64,000 nt of DNA from Trematomus loennbergii. Its lineage: Eukaryota > Chordata > Actinopteri > Perciformes > Nototheniidae. A program made the position numbers and the translations under genes. The stretch is from assembly GCA_012861695.1 (NCBI GenBank), contig JAAOOA010000456.1, positions 1-64,000 on the forward strand. The letters run 5' to 3'. Below, in pieces: positions 46,653 to 57,051 of this stretch (positions are counted from its first letter, which is position 1; each line of letters starts with the position of its first letter). The notes under the pieces were generated by a model. It worked only from the letters and a program-made list of their open reading frames with translations, had not been told where the DNA came from and ran no database searches.

Positions 46653-48077
46653 TTGGTGCAGACCACATTCCAGTCTGAACACGGAGCCAGCGGCCCATCC
46701 ATGTCAGCCTCACAGCGCTTAGACACTGAAGTTCAACTCCTGAGACAAGCACAGCTTGACAGCTTTCCTAAAGAGGTCAATTCTCTACAAACCGGGAAGG
46801 AAGTGAGGACAAGCAGCAAGCTGAGTAACCTGTCACCAGAATATGACGCCAGTCTGAGTCTCATCAGAGTAGGCGGACGTCTTCGCAGGGCAGAGAATCT
46901 AGCAGCTGACACTCTCCCACCCATCTTGCTGTCACCTGATCATCCTACCACCCAGCTCATCATAAAGGATTATGACCACCGCCTACTGCATCCGGGCCCA
47001 GAGCGCGTCTTTGCAGAGCTGCGACGGATGTACTGGATACTGAAAGGCAGACAGGCAGTTCGTAAACATCAACGTCAGTGCCTGGAATGCAGAAAATGGC
47101 GTGGAAACCCTGTCGTCCCTAAAATGGCTGACCTTCCAGCCGCCAGGCTGCGTCTGCACCAGCCGCCATTCTGGTCTACGGGTGTCGACTGTTTCGGGCC
47201 CTTTAGCATCAAAATAGGCAGACGACAGGAAAAACGCTGGGGCATTATCTTCAAATGCCTCACTACCAGATGTGTTCACCTGGACCTGCTGGCCAGCATG
47301 GACACAGACTCTTTCCTTATGGCCCTGCGTCGCTTCATTTCACGACGAGGAAAGCCCTTTGAAATAATAAGTGACCAAGGTACAAACTTCAGAGGTGGAA
47401 ACCGGGAGCTGCAAGAGGCTTTTGCTGCTCTGGAACCGTCTCTGCAAGAACAACTGAGTGAACAAAGTATCACTTTCCGCTTCAATCCCCCACTATCTCC
47501 ACACTTCGGTGGCACCTGGGAGCGTGAGATTCGATCCGTCAAAGCTGCACTCCAGGTGATCCTAAAGGGTCAGATCGTGTCAGAGGAAGTGCTCCTCACC
47601 GTCCTCATCGAGGTGGAGGGAATCCTTAATTCAAAGCCACTCGGCTACGTATCATCTGACATCGCAGACGAGGATCCCATTACTCCAAATCTGCTGCTCA
47701 TGGGGCGGCGAGATGCCTCTCTCCCTCAGGCAACATATGGCCCAGGAGAGCTTCTCGGCCGACGTAAATGGAGACACAGCCAAGTCATCGCAGACCAGTT
47801 TTGGACTCAGTTCACACAGCGTTACCTCCCAAGCCTGCAGCAGCGTCAGAAATGGCAGCAGTCCACTCCGGATTTAACTGTGGGGCAAGTGGTAATGGTT
47901 GTAGACGCACAACTTCCACGTGCTCTTTGGCCTGTAGGCAGGGTTAAACAGGTGATGCCGAGCCCTGATGGAAGGATCAGGGTGGCAGACGTGTCTATAG
48001 GAAAGCACACCTATCGTCGTTCGGTCGCTAAGCTCATCATACTGCCGGAGATGCCTGCTGAGGATAATACATCATAG
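46653..48077 (+). CDS. BEL/Pao integrase region, open frame of 474 codons
   Basis: Contains the zinc-binding H2C2 region (HRLLHPGPERV ... CLECRKW), the integrase core with its Asp in VDCFGPF, its second Asp in ISDQGTNF and a Glu in GTWEREIRSVK, and the C-terminal DUF5641 domain (LTVGQVVMVVD ... GKHTYRRSVAKL). It ends in TAG just before the purine tract. This part is intact and open, but there is no intact upstream polyprotein to make it from. Confidence 0.85.
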   Translation: MVQTTFQSEHGASGPSMSASQRLDTEVQLLRQAQLDSFPKEVNSLQTGKEVRTSSKLSNLSPEYDASLSLIRVGGRLRRAENLAADTLPPILLSPDHPTTQLIIKDYDHRLLHPGPERVFAELRRMYWILKGRQAVRKHQRQCLECRKWRGNPVVPKMADLPAARLRLHQPPFWSTGVDCFGPFSIKIGRRQEKRWGIIFKCLTTRCVHLDLLASMDTDSFLMALRRFISRRGKPFEIISDQGTNFRGGNRELQEAFAALEPSLQEQLSEQSITFRFNPPLSPHFGGTWEREIRSVKAALQVILKGQIVSEEVLLTVLIEVEGILNSKPLGYVSSDIADEDPITPNLLLMGRRDASLPQATYGPGELLGRRKWRHSQVIADQFWTQFTQRYLPSLQQRQKWQQSTPDLTVGQVVMVVDAQLPRALWPVGRVKQVMPSPDGRIRVADVSIGKHTYRRSVAKLIILPEMPAEDNTS

Positions 48078-48128
48078 TCACAGGGATTTTTACTGGATCC
48101 TAATGTGCTGCACACATTAGGGGGCGGC

Positions 48129-48986
48129 TGTATAAAACTCCCCCATTACTTGGACTATTCCTTGCACCCCCTAACATAGGCCCGAATGGTTTCAACCATA
48201 TTGCAGTACTAACGTGCACTTGTTGACGTAACAGGATTGCACGGACAATAGTAGCATCGGACAATTGAGAGTGTTGTTAACTTTGTGTTGTGGACATGCG
48301 TGTGCGTGCATGAAAATGTAAGTGCATATATTCTTGCCTAGTTCTGTTATTTGTGGGTTAATGTTCATAATACAGAGCTTACTCTGCAATAGAAGGCAGT
48401 TAGCAATAGCCGCTAACTTTGCCATGCTGACTATGGGACAGCACGAGGTGCGCCGCACCAGGCACGCTCCCTCACACTGCATAATGAACAATGTAACGCC
48501 AAGTTGATGCAGGGGCCAATGTATGCAGTGTTCTTTATATTGTAGTCATTATAGAGACTTCATTGTGTGCATTCCTGTATGTTGTTCATGCGTGATTGTT
48601 TATAATAGTTAATTACTTTATGTAATAACGTGTCACTTCTATCGCCATTCTGTTGCGGCCTTTGGCCAATAGAGGGCAGCATAGGCCAGCTAATTGTGCC
48701 ATTTCTTTATCCACCTAATTTACTGTGTAACAATGTCACTGGTCATTATCCCTCTATAATACATGTTTATTCATACCTGTTTATCTTTATATTACAGATA
48801 CCACACCCATCCAATTACCATTGCATGTACCATTCACTACCCTGGACAATTAATAAAGTAGTTAAATTGGAACAGCCTGTAGAAAGCCGTTCTTCCTCGC
48901 ACGTCTGTCGCCGACACCTTCTAACAGAGGACAGGAAAATCTAGCTGCAGCACGACCCGTATATTTTGCACGCCGTGTTCTCAACA
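48129..48986 (+). repeat. BEL/Pao 3' LTR
   Basis: Starts TGTATAAAACTCCC after the purine tract and ends near GTTCTCAACA, giving TG...CA ends. It contains AATAAA at 48,852-48,857. The right boundary is uncertain by a few bases because the flank (CACATGTTGAACAC) is minisatellite. Confidence 0.7.
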
Positions 48987-49468
48987 CACATGTTGAACAC
49001 AAATACCTGTACTTTCTACTTCTTACATTTGAACACAAATACCTGTACTTTCTACTTCTTACATGTTGAACACAAATACCTGTACTTTCTACTTCTTACA
49101 TGTTGAACCAAATACCTGTACTTTCTACTTCTTACATTTGAACACAAATACCTGTACTTTCTACTTCTTACATGTTGAACACAAATACCTGTACTTTCTA
49201 CTTCTTACATGTTGAACACAAATACCTGTACTTTCTACTTCTTACATGTTGAACACAAATACCTGTACTTTCTACTTCTTACATGTTGAACACAAATACC
49301 TGTACTTTCTACTTCTTACATGTTGAACACAAATACCTGTACTTTCTACTTCTTACATGTTGAACACAAATACCTGTACTTTCTACTTCTTACATGTTGA
49401 ACCAAATACCTGTACTTTCTACTTCTTACATGTTGAACACAAATACCTGTACTTTCTACTTCTTACAT
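48987..49468. repeat. 36/37-bp minisatellite, second array (about 13 copies)
   Basis: Same unit as at 5998-7274, including both length variants plus a TTACATTTGAACAC shortened variant at the left. It is joined directly to the BEL LTR on the left and to the same 415-bp flank on the right. Confidence 0.97.
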
Positions 49469-49880
49469 TTCCCAAACAGGCTGGTTCCTTTAGTTTGAAT
49501 GTGTGTTTGGTGGCGTGATCATTATTATTTAGAGTCATTGCGTGCCTATTGATTTGAACACGATCCGTGTATCCATCATTTCCTGGTCTTCTCTAAAGAA
49601 GAGGGACCAATGAAAACGTTGTCATGTTGCCGTTGTTCAGCATGGAAACATTCATTAGCTAACAATGACATTATTGTTCTATTAATATAAAGGGAGGTCA
49701 GGTACTCTTTAAAACAGCTGCTAGTTATGGGTACTTTTTACTGAAGTACATTTCAAAGCCCTCTTTACTTTTACTTGAGTAAAGAAGTTTAGTCAGTACT
49801 TCTACTTTCACCAGAGTATTTTTAAACACGAGTATCTGTACTTCTACTTGAGTAAAGGATGTGTGTACTGTTGCCCTCTC
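49467..49880 (+). repeat. Dispersed repeat flank, copy 2
   Basis: Nearly identical to 7275-7690 from CCCAAACAGGCTGGTTCC to GGATGTGTGTACT, then diverges. It sits 47 bp from the donor side of the next exon. Confidence 0.9.
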
Positions 49881-49926
49881 TGCCTGTGAGTCTTTTAAAT
49901 GTCTAAAGTGTTATAGTTAGTCTCAC

Positions 49927-50105
49927 CAGGCTGCGTGTTGAGTCTGCAGGAGTTCAGGAAGTCGGCGGTGAAGTAGATGTCGACGTCGCAGAAGAAGAGC
50001 AGAACGTTTCCTCCTTTCCAGGCTCGAGCCCCGACGTCTAGGCCCCGTCCGCGAGAAAACTCCTCGTCCAGCTGCAGGAGGGTGAAGTTCTTAAAGTTCG
50101 CCTCC
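49927..50105 (-). CDS. Isolated exon of a chondroitin sulfate N-acetylgalactosaminyltransferase (csgalnact1/2-like)
   Basis: Follows CTCTGTGCAG and ends before GTGAGAC; 179 nt, intact. It encodes [59 protein letters not shown]. This is the metal-binding core of the CSGALNACT family (Golgi type II enzymes that start and extend chondroitin sulfate chains); CDVDIYF holds the DxD Mn-binding motif. The [14 protein letters not shown] and CRLNTQPG blocks favour CSGALNACT1; EEFSRGRGL and FLNSC look more like CSGALNACT2, so I leave the paralogue open. No preceding or following exon of this gene is recognisable anywhere in the window. Confidence 0.85.
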
Positions 50106-52080
50106 CTGCACAGAGGAAGAGGGGAGGAGAGGAAGAGAGAGGGGTTACAAAAGAGTACATTCAAACACTCTCTTTGGTGAGGTAACGTGACTGGAGGATT
50201 TTCAAAGATATTGTCAACTTATTTTGAAATATTAAAGATTATTTCCCATGTTTTCCCCTCATTTTCAATATTTCCTAGTTCATGATAAGTGTTATTAAGG
50301 TACACATATTCACCATCAACCAGCTGTTAACTAACATGCATATTAGAGCCAGACTACTAGCTTATTAGTGAACATATTCTGAGTTAGAAATACCTGATTT
50401 TAAGTTATTTTGACACAATTACCACTTGTAGTTTCATGTCTTGTTACATAAGAGTAGACCACATTTGTTAGGTGTTATTATGGGAGAATTACTATTCTTG
50501 TGGTACTTCTACTGCATATTGAGCATATTAAGACCAAAACTCATGTACAACAACTTCCTTAGCCGTCTCCATTCAGAAAACACGCATTTTAAAGTGTTTC
50601 TCCTGCCGTCTGTCTGCAGACTTGTCAAAGCATTAATTCATGGTTTTTACTAACCGGTATCAGTATGTTGTTACTTCGGCATCATTTTGAAACGTGTATT
50701 ACAATTAAATCACGGTCAAATATGTTCATTGTGTTGTAGTTGTAGCCCCCTTGCCAGCGATTCTCTCTGACCAATCAGCAGTCGAGTGTTTACGTCACTA
50801 GTTTAGCATATTCAGCCCGGTTGTTGGCCCGGTAAGAACCTCGATTTTGGAGGGCCAGAAAAAAGGTGAAAAAGTAGCCCTGAGCCGGAACGAGCCCTAG
50901 TGGAAAAGCAAAGAAAACGGGCCGGGTTTGGCACGGCACGCTTAAACCGTGCTGCAGTGGAAATGCGCCATTAAAATGACTGTAGAGTGACTCAAACTGA
51001 CTATAATGTGATTTAAAAAGACTATAAAGCGACTTAAAATGACCACGAAGAGACTCAAACTGACTATAATGTGACTCAGAATTGCTATTAAGAGACTCAA
51101 ACTGACTAAGAGGACTCACAAAATGACCACAGAAAAACTAAACAACTATGAAAATGGGGAAAACTACCATTAAGAAAACACAAAAAGACTAATAAAGCTA
51201 CGCTGCATGTAATGAGAACTAAAAAGCGACACATTTCGGCTTCCTTGCTGGGATCATTCGGCCCTAGTAATCCTCTTTTGCATAGCCGTGGGAACATGTT
51301 TCAAATGGGGGGTGCTGTGGGGATGACACCAGGGCCGGTTCTGACCAGTTTGCTGCCCTAGGCAAGATTTTTGCTGGTTCATTTATATCTTATTTTACCA
51401 GTTAACATTTATTTATTTATTTATCCATATTTTTTAATCTCTCCAGTTTTAAAGGATATTGTTGGTTTACTGTCCTATAGTATACATTGGAATGATTTCA
51501 AACCTGTTTTTATTTATCCTAATAATTATAAAGGTGTGCCTTGGAAATATTTGTTTACATAAATTGTGATCAAACCGTTTGAGACCCACTGAGATAACTT
51601 AGACTAAAGTGAACTATCTAAACACTCAGAGTCCTTTACCTCACTGAGCCTCTCAGGGCACATGGAAAATGTAACCGGGGTGAAAAGGGTGTTATCTTTA
51701 CTTAATTATGAATGTGAACATCAAGGCCGAACATTAGTTTTTTTTGTATTATATTTGTATTATATTTCCATGTAATCTTGTGGACGTGCAGATTCCCTGT
51801 CCTCCAGCAGGGGGCGCTGCAGCACTCAGCACCCCTACTTACCACGGCCCTGCTCTTTGTATTTTTGTAATCTGAATATATCAACATCCTCATAAATCTC
51901 TCACATTGACCTTTAATGAGGATTACATTAAGGAATAAACATGTTTTTAAGAAGTGAAATCCAGGAAAATCTGCAAGGATTTCATTTCATCTGCAGAAAA
52001 TCCAGACAGAGAGAATCTCTCCTCCTTCATGTTGTTCACAACTCACAGAACCATCAGTTTATATTCAGTTCAAATCAGAG
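50106..52080. other. No gene recognised; repeat debris
   Basis: Contains a degenerate tandem stretch (ACTCAAACTGACTATAATGTG type, 50,970-51,120). A block at 51,300-51,650 ending AAACCGTTTGAGACCCACTG is homologous to 60,150-60,375, inside the second copy of the cassette transposon, so it is probably a relic of the same family. Otherwise AT-rich. Confidence 0.65.
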
Positions 52081-52082
52081 GT

Positions 52083-52195
52083 GTAAAGTAACTAAGTGCA
52101 TTTACAAAGTACTGTACTTAAGAATGCAGGACTTTTACTGTAACAGAGTATTCCTACACTCAGGTACTTTTACTCAAGTACAAGATCTGACACAC
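52083..52195 (+). mobile_element. Collapsed copy of the array-ended transposon, single end unit
   Basis: AGAGGTGTAAAGTAACTAAG and the left terminal part, then directly GAATGCAGGACTTTTACTGT ... CACTCAGGTACTTTTACTCA and one AGTACAAGATCTGA. The middle is deleted, and the terminal sequence is present once rather than as an array. This is the unexpanded state. Confidence 0.75.
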
Positions 52196-53418
52196 AGAAG
52201 AGAGAACGAGCTTCTGTGCGTCAGAGGGTCAAAGTTGAGATACTTATCGAGGAGAATTGACTCAAATACACTTCATTTCTTTGCATTTAATTCTGTCACG
52301 AAGCAGTGTTTGGACCCACCTTAGTCATGGGTTTGTTTTAAATACAAACATTTCAATATTAACTGTCACAAAAAATAGGCACATTTTTATTAAATGATGA
52401 ACAAATATCTCCAATGTGCCCTTTTATGCATTTGAGCCCCTTCCCCTCTAACGTACTCTAATGTGTGCAGAGTAGTTACTGAGCATATAACAAACATCTC
52501 TCCATGGGGGGCAACAATCTGACTTTAATCATGTAGAAAGATATCTGTGTTTATCTCAGCTTACATAACAATTACTTAAATAAAAGCACGGAGAGAAATG
52601 AATAAGAATAATACATTATAATCATAATGGGCTGAAGTGTGGCCTCGTTACAAAGAGAAGCATCTGATAGGAGGGAAAGGATTCATAATTTCATCGACTT
52701 TGTGGACGTTACTTTAGAATATGAGTTAGTCATTTGAAAAGCTCTGTTGTAAATAATAATATTATAATGATCACAAACAGCAAGAAGGGTCTTCCAGGTT
52801 TGATTGGTTATTTGTAATCTTTATTATACAGACACTTGATAACTGATAGATATATATACCAAGGTGTGAGAACACATGATATAACACTGACACCATGACA
52901 GGTACAGGAGTTATGAAATGCATCAAACATAAATCACATTCTTTCACATCGAATTCAAAGAAAATCACAATTATTTGATTTGAAATAAAACATCAGAATA
53001 AAAACACAGGATTAAAAATAAGGGGATTAAAATCATTGAATGTGAAAGCGATGTTTAAAAGGTTGATAAGTGAACATTTAACAATATCTATGAAAACAAC
53101 ACGGAGCAGAGCGGAGCAGGGATCCTAACATCACAAGTCTTTACAAGAAGAGCAAAACACACATATATTTACAATATACAAGAATATATTCATACAAAAC
53201 TAAATATATGTTTATATTAATAACAATATCTTTATTTACTTTCAACATTTAAAACCCTTTTCTCTGTTGTTATTATGGGATATTTATATTTTGGGTGTTT
53301 ATAATTTATTTACTTTCTGAAGTTTCACTTTTCTATCTTTAAAACTGTCAAATAATTTATCAACCGAAATAATATTAATAATAATAATGATGTTACATGT
53401 TGCCGTCTCTGTAACCTC
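52196..53418. other. No gene recognised
   Basis: AT-rich sequence with ordinary composition and no long frames; no tandem array. Confidence 0.6.
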
Positions 53419-53506
53419 TCTGAGAGAGAGAGGGGGGAGAGAGAGAGGGGGAGAGAGGGAGGAGAGGGGAGAGAGAGGAGAGGGGGAGAGAGAGAGGGAG
53501 AGAGAG

Positions 53507-53568
<62 letters not shown>

Positions 53569-53588
53569 CCTCTCTCTCTCTCTCTCGT
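53419..53588. repeat. (GA)n-(CT)n inverted microsatellite, hairpin-forming
   Basis: About 85 bp of GAGA/GGGAGA purine tract followed without a gap by about 80 bp of CTCT pyrimidine tract. The two halves are complementary and could fold into a long hairpin; each alone could form triplex DNA. Confidence 0.92.
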
Positions 53589-53706
53589 GATCAGACTCAG
53601 ATGTTGTGTTTGCATGAATTTCTAACATCCAGTGTTTAAATCCTGTTTCTGAGCCGCTGTATGAAAGAGGACGAGGACAGAGGGAAGTGAAATGAACAGA
53701 TGCATA

Positions 53707-55026
53707 TTAAGTGTCCCGTGTTCTGGTCCTCAGGGTCACAGTGACTACAGCAACACAGAGCATCATCAGCAGAAACACTGAGCGCTGAGCATCTCACTGC
53801 GTAGAAGGTGGAGTGAACCCCAAAGGGGTCTCTGTACAGGAGGGTCTTGGTTGAAGACAAACACTGATATCCGTCAGTAACTACACACCAATACTCTCCT
53901 GTGTCTTGCAGAGAGACATCAGAAATAGCCAATCTCCCATCAGGGTAGCTGCGCACATTGCTACTGATCTGATCATAAGCTATAAAATGGTTCTTCCTTT
54001 GGTTCGGTTCGACTTAAAGAACCAAAGTGATGCTGACCCTTTTCCCTATCTTTGCATCTGAGAGTGACTTCTTCTCCCCTGAGAAGAGCTCTACAGCAGG
54101 GGGGGGGTTTGGGGCACACAACAGCTGATATCTTTTCACAGCATTTAAGGTTTTACAAGAGTACTGACCTGCGTGATTTAACGTTACCGATGTTAACACC
54201 AGAGAGTAGTTCTGGTCCACTAAAGACCCAGAGAGGTTATGTTGTCCTTGGTCAATGTTGTAGTCTAGTCCAATCTGGAGGCTTCTCTTTTGAAACCAGT
54301 GTCAGGGCACTGCAACACAACCGTGTCTTCCACTGAGCGATAGATCCACTCATTCAGCTATACTCTACAGGCTGACTGCTAACACACTGCTGTTGGTTCA
54401 TCAGCAGGCAGGTGTATTCTCCGAGGTCAGCTGGTGAGATGTTGGATATACGTAGAGCTGATGTGTTCTTCACCACTTGGTATCTTCCTCTATCATTGTC
54501 CATCACTGATGCCGTATCGTCCCCAAAAACTCTGGTCCATGTTTCTGTTCAGGTCGATAATCCCGTTTGAGCCACTGGACATCCAGGTGGTCAGCTGCTC
54601 CACGACAAGGCAGGTCTTTTGTTTCTTCATCTTCATGTATTCACCTCTGGTCCATATATGTCCACAAAACAGTAACTGTGAAGTGTTTCTCATGAGTCAC
54701 TTGGCCCTCAGTCCAGCACTCCTCTTGGTACAGGCCGGAGTCTGAATGGGTCAGGTTCTGGATCTTGTAGGAAGAAGTATTGGCCACGCTGACGAGTCGT
54801 TGCTTCAGGTCTTCAGGTACTGAGGAGTTCTGGGGCCAGAGGTCAGAGGTGTTCCACAGGACCAGCTTCTCCTCACCAACAGATCTGGAGATCAGGCAGG
54901 AGCCGGCCTCCTCTGGGAGCTCGAAGGTGAAGAGTCGCTTTCCTTTTGGATGACGATGAGTTCTTCAGAGTGAATGTTGCTGATGAGAGCGAACAGCAGC
55001 ACGGAGAGCTGGGAGACTGCAGCCAT
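53707..55026 (-). pseudogene. Four-Ig-domain membrane protein gene, intronless and frame-broken
   Basis: ATG at 55,026 starts a signal-peptide-like sequence MAAVSQLSVLLFALISNIHS. A first Ig-like domain follows after a frame break near 54,940 (SCLISR... NLTHSDSGLYQEECW). The second (about 54,350-54,610: LPCRGAADHLDVQW ... SPADLGEYTCLL), third (about 54,110-54,330: SVEDTVVLQCPDTG ... LNHAGQYSCKT) and fourth (about 53,860-54,090: PDGRLAISDVSLQDTGEYWC) lie in changing frames. Then comes a transmembrane-like SVFLLMMLCVAVVTVTL, a short basic tail and TAA at about 53,708. At least six frame changes or stops; no introns between domains, unlike normal Ig-family genes. It resembles fish leukocyte Ig receptors in general, but I do not recognise a specific gene. 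A retrocopy or an error-ridden gene are the two readings. Confidence 0.75.
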
Positions 55027-55449
55027 TCTGCTCGGAGGTTTCCTCGCGAGTGTTGTGCAAACACTGACACCGCTCACTAATAAGATCTGTATCAACCCTC
55101 AGCAACAGCGTCTCATTGGTGGACTGAAAACATGACATCTTTATCTCATCTTCAGTGGAAACTTTGAAGGGTTAGAGTTATCAAGTGATCTCTGGGTTTG
55201 GATTTACGTCACAGCCACGCTCTTCGTGTCTGAGTAATGAATATGCTTTATAGAGATCTGCAGATACATTTTTAGTCTTCTCAAGCACCAACTACAAATA
55301 TCTCTCCTGATTGTTGGCACTTGACAATCACCTTCACTGAATTGTACTCAGGTGTAACTAAAGTCTGATTTAAGGGTTGTTTATATTTCACATCATTAAT
55401 CCAAATCTGTAAAGTAACTAAAATAAATGTAGTAAAAATACCAGGTTAA

Positions 55450-55860
55450 CCTTAAAGAAAGCCCTCAGGATTATCAAAGACCCCCATCACCCCAGCCACA
55501 AACTGTTCTGTCTGCTGCCGTCTGGCAGGCGGTACCGCAGCATCCGGACTGAAACCTCCAGACTCAGGGACAGCTTCATCCCACAGGCCAGAAGACTATT
55601 AAACACCTGGACTTAGAAACAACATCCATAACATTCATCTGGCTGCTACTTAGAAATTATTTATCTAATATATCATATTCCAATCACTTGTATATAGACT
55701 CTTATTGCACTATTTCACTTTTTACTATTTACTTGCACTATTGTTCCTGTGTATCTGTTTCATTGTGTTGCTCTGTTGGAGGAGCCTGTGACCTAAGATT
55801 TTCATTGACATAACTACACTGTAGCTATGTACGCATGAACAAAGTTCAAGCATACATTAA
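55450..55860 (+). mobile_element. LINE 3'-end fragment (type unresolved)
   Basis: Encodes RIIKDPHHPSHKLFCLLPSG and then RRYRSIRTETSRLRDSFIPQ ARRLLNT and a stop, a tail seen in several fish LINE ORF2 proteins. It is followed by a 3' UTR with GCACTATTTCACTTTTTACT and TTGCTCTGTTGGAGGAGCCT. Confidence 0.65.
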
Positions 55861-56149
55861 GCACAAAACAATAAATAAGGGCACTTTGTGATTTGATTTC
55901 CTCAAACTCCTCCCAGCTCCTCATGTTCTCCCAGATTTTAATCCTAATACAAAGGAGCTTTTTGACTAAAACCAAAACTAATTGCGCGACGGGACAACAA
56001 AGCTTCCTGCTGGGGTTTTCTAAGGATGTGGTGAGAGTAAAAGAGAAAACAGCTGCATCCAGATGTGCACAGCTGGGCCCTCTTTACCATAACAATTCAC
56101 ACGATGCGAGTGACTAATCCGCTTCTCATAACTACACACACACACGGTA

Positions 56150-57045
56150 AGACTTAACATCACTTGTAGACTTGAACACTCTTTCTATGCAGAATTCTCT
56201 CCAGACAGAACACCATAAGAAATGAGTGTTCTTCAGAGGAAGCACCACAGTGTGTCGCACACAGAGTCTTGTCCTGTCAGTGAGGTGTGTGGCATGTGGG
56301 GCAGAAGTTACAGTGTTTCTGTGGTTCTGGGTGCAGGGCTTCATTCTGCAGGATTATATATGAGGTGACCTTTGGGTCTGTGGTTTGAGAATTGTGTTTA
56401 GTGTTTTGAGAAAATGAGCCCTGTTGTTAAAACATGTGTTTTAGCAATTGATAAAAACTGTAATATAGAGTCAATGTGACGTGTTGTTGCCTTTAGCTGA
56501 AGTCTCAGGGAACCTTGTTTTGGACAATCTCCCCCGGTGTGTGAAGGCCTCTACAGAGAGTCTCTGTCACATGATCAGGGTTCTCTGTCACATGATCAGG
56601 GTTCTCTGTCGGCCAGGTCTTCAGTTTGCTCAGTGGTTCAGTTCTATAGAAGCAGAAAGAGTTAGAGGACATTCTGAGTCTCTGTCCCTGCCTGTGTTGA
56701 ACGCGTCCATTAAAGATGATATTAAAGTTTATATAATACTGTCTTTAACTTCTCTGACCTGCTTTTCTGAGGAACTGATGACGAAGATGCTGATGGTTTA
56801 CAGATTACAGAAACTGTTGGTTTCCTGTTTCCATGACACCAGGCTGTCCTATCAGATGCTGTCAGAGTAGATTCAACTTTAACACGAAGAAGAGCTGGAC
56901 TCAAAATATATCACCGTCTTTGAACTCAGGGTTCATATGAGTTCATGTTGAAGATCACTCCGTACATTTAGATTCTGAAATGTGCCATCATGAAAAATCT
57001 GTTTTTTTACTTCTAATAGTTTAAGTATGGGGTGTACGGCCTCTT
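56150..57045. repeat. 0.9-kb repeat unit, copy 1
   Basis: Runs from GTAAGACTTAACATCACTTG to ATGGGGTGTACGGCCTCT. Nearly identical copies are at 58,634 and 60,960. Contains an internal direct repeat, CACATGATCAGGGTTCTCTG x2. An open frame of up to 118 codons is shared by the copies, but it resembles no known protein and needs no selection to explain it. Confidence 0.93.
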
Positions 57046-57051
57046 ATGAGC

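Larger units (their letters stand above)
44386..48986 (+). mobile_element. BEL/Pao LTR retrotransposon, 5' LTR and RT/RNase H missing
   Basis: Gag-type, protease and integrase regions are in the BEL/Pao order and direction. A purine-rich tract (ACATTAGGGGGCGGC) at about 48,113-48,127 is followed by a 3' LTR. No matching 5' LTR is seen; the left end is the junction with the L2-type element. The right end is fused to a minisatellite array. Confidence 0.85.

Noticed and set aside
52771..52968. Small - strand frames in the 52-53 kb region
   Set aside because: Short, AT-rich, with no splice context or resemblance to known proteins.
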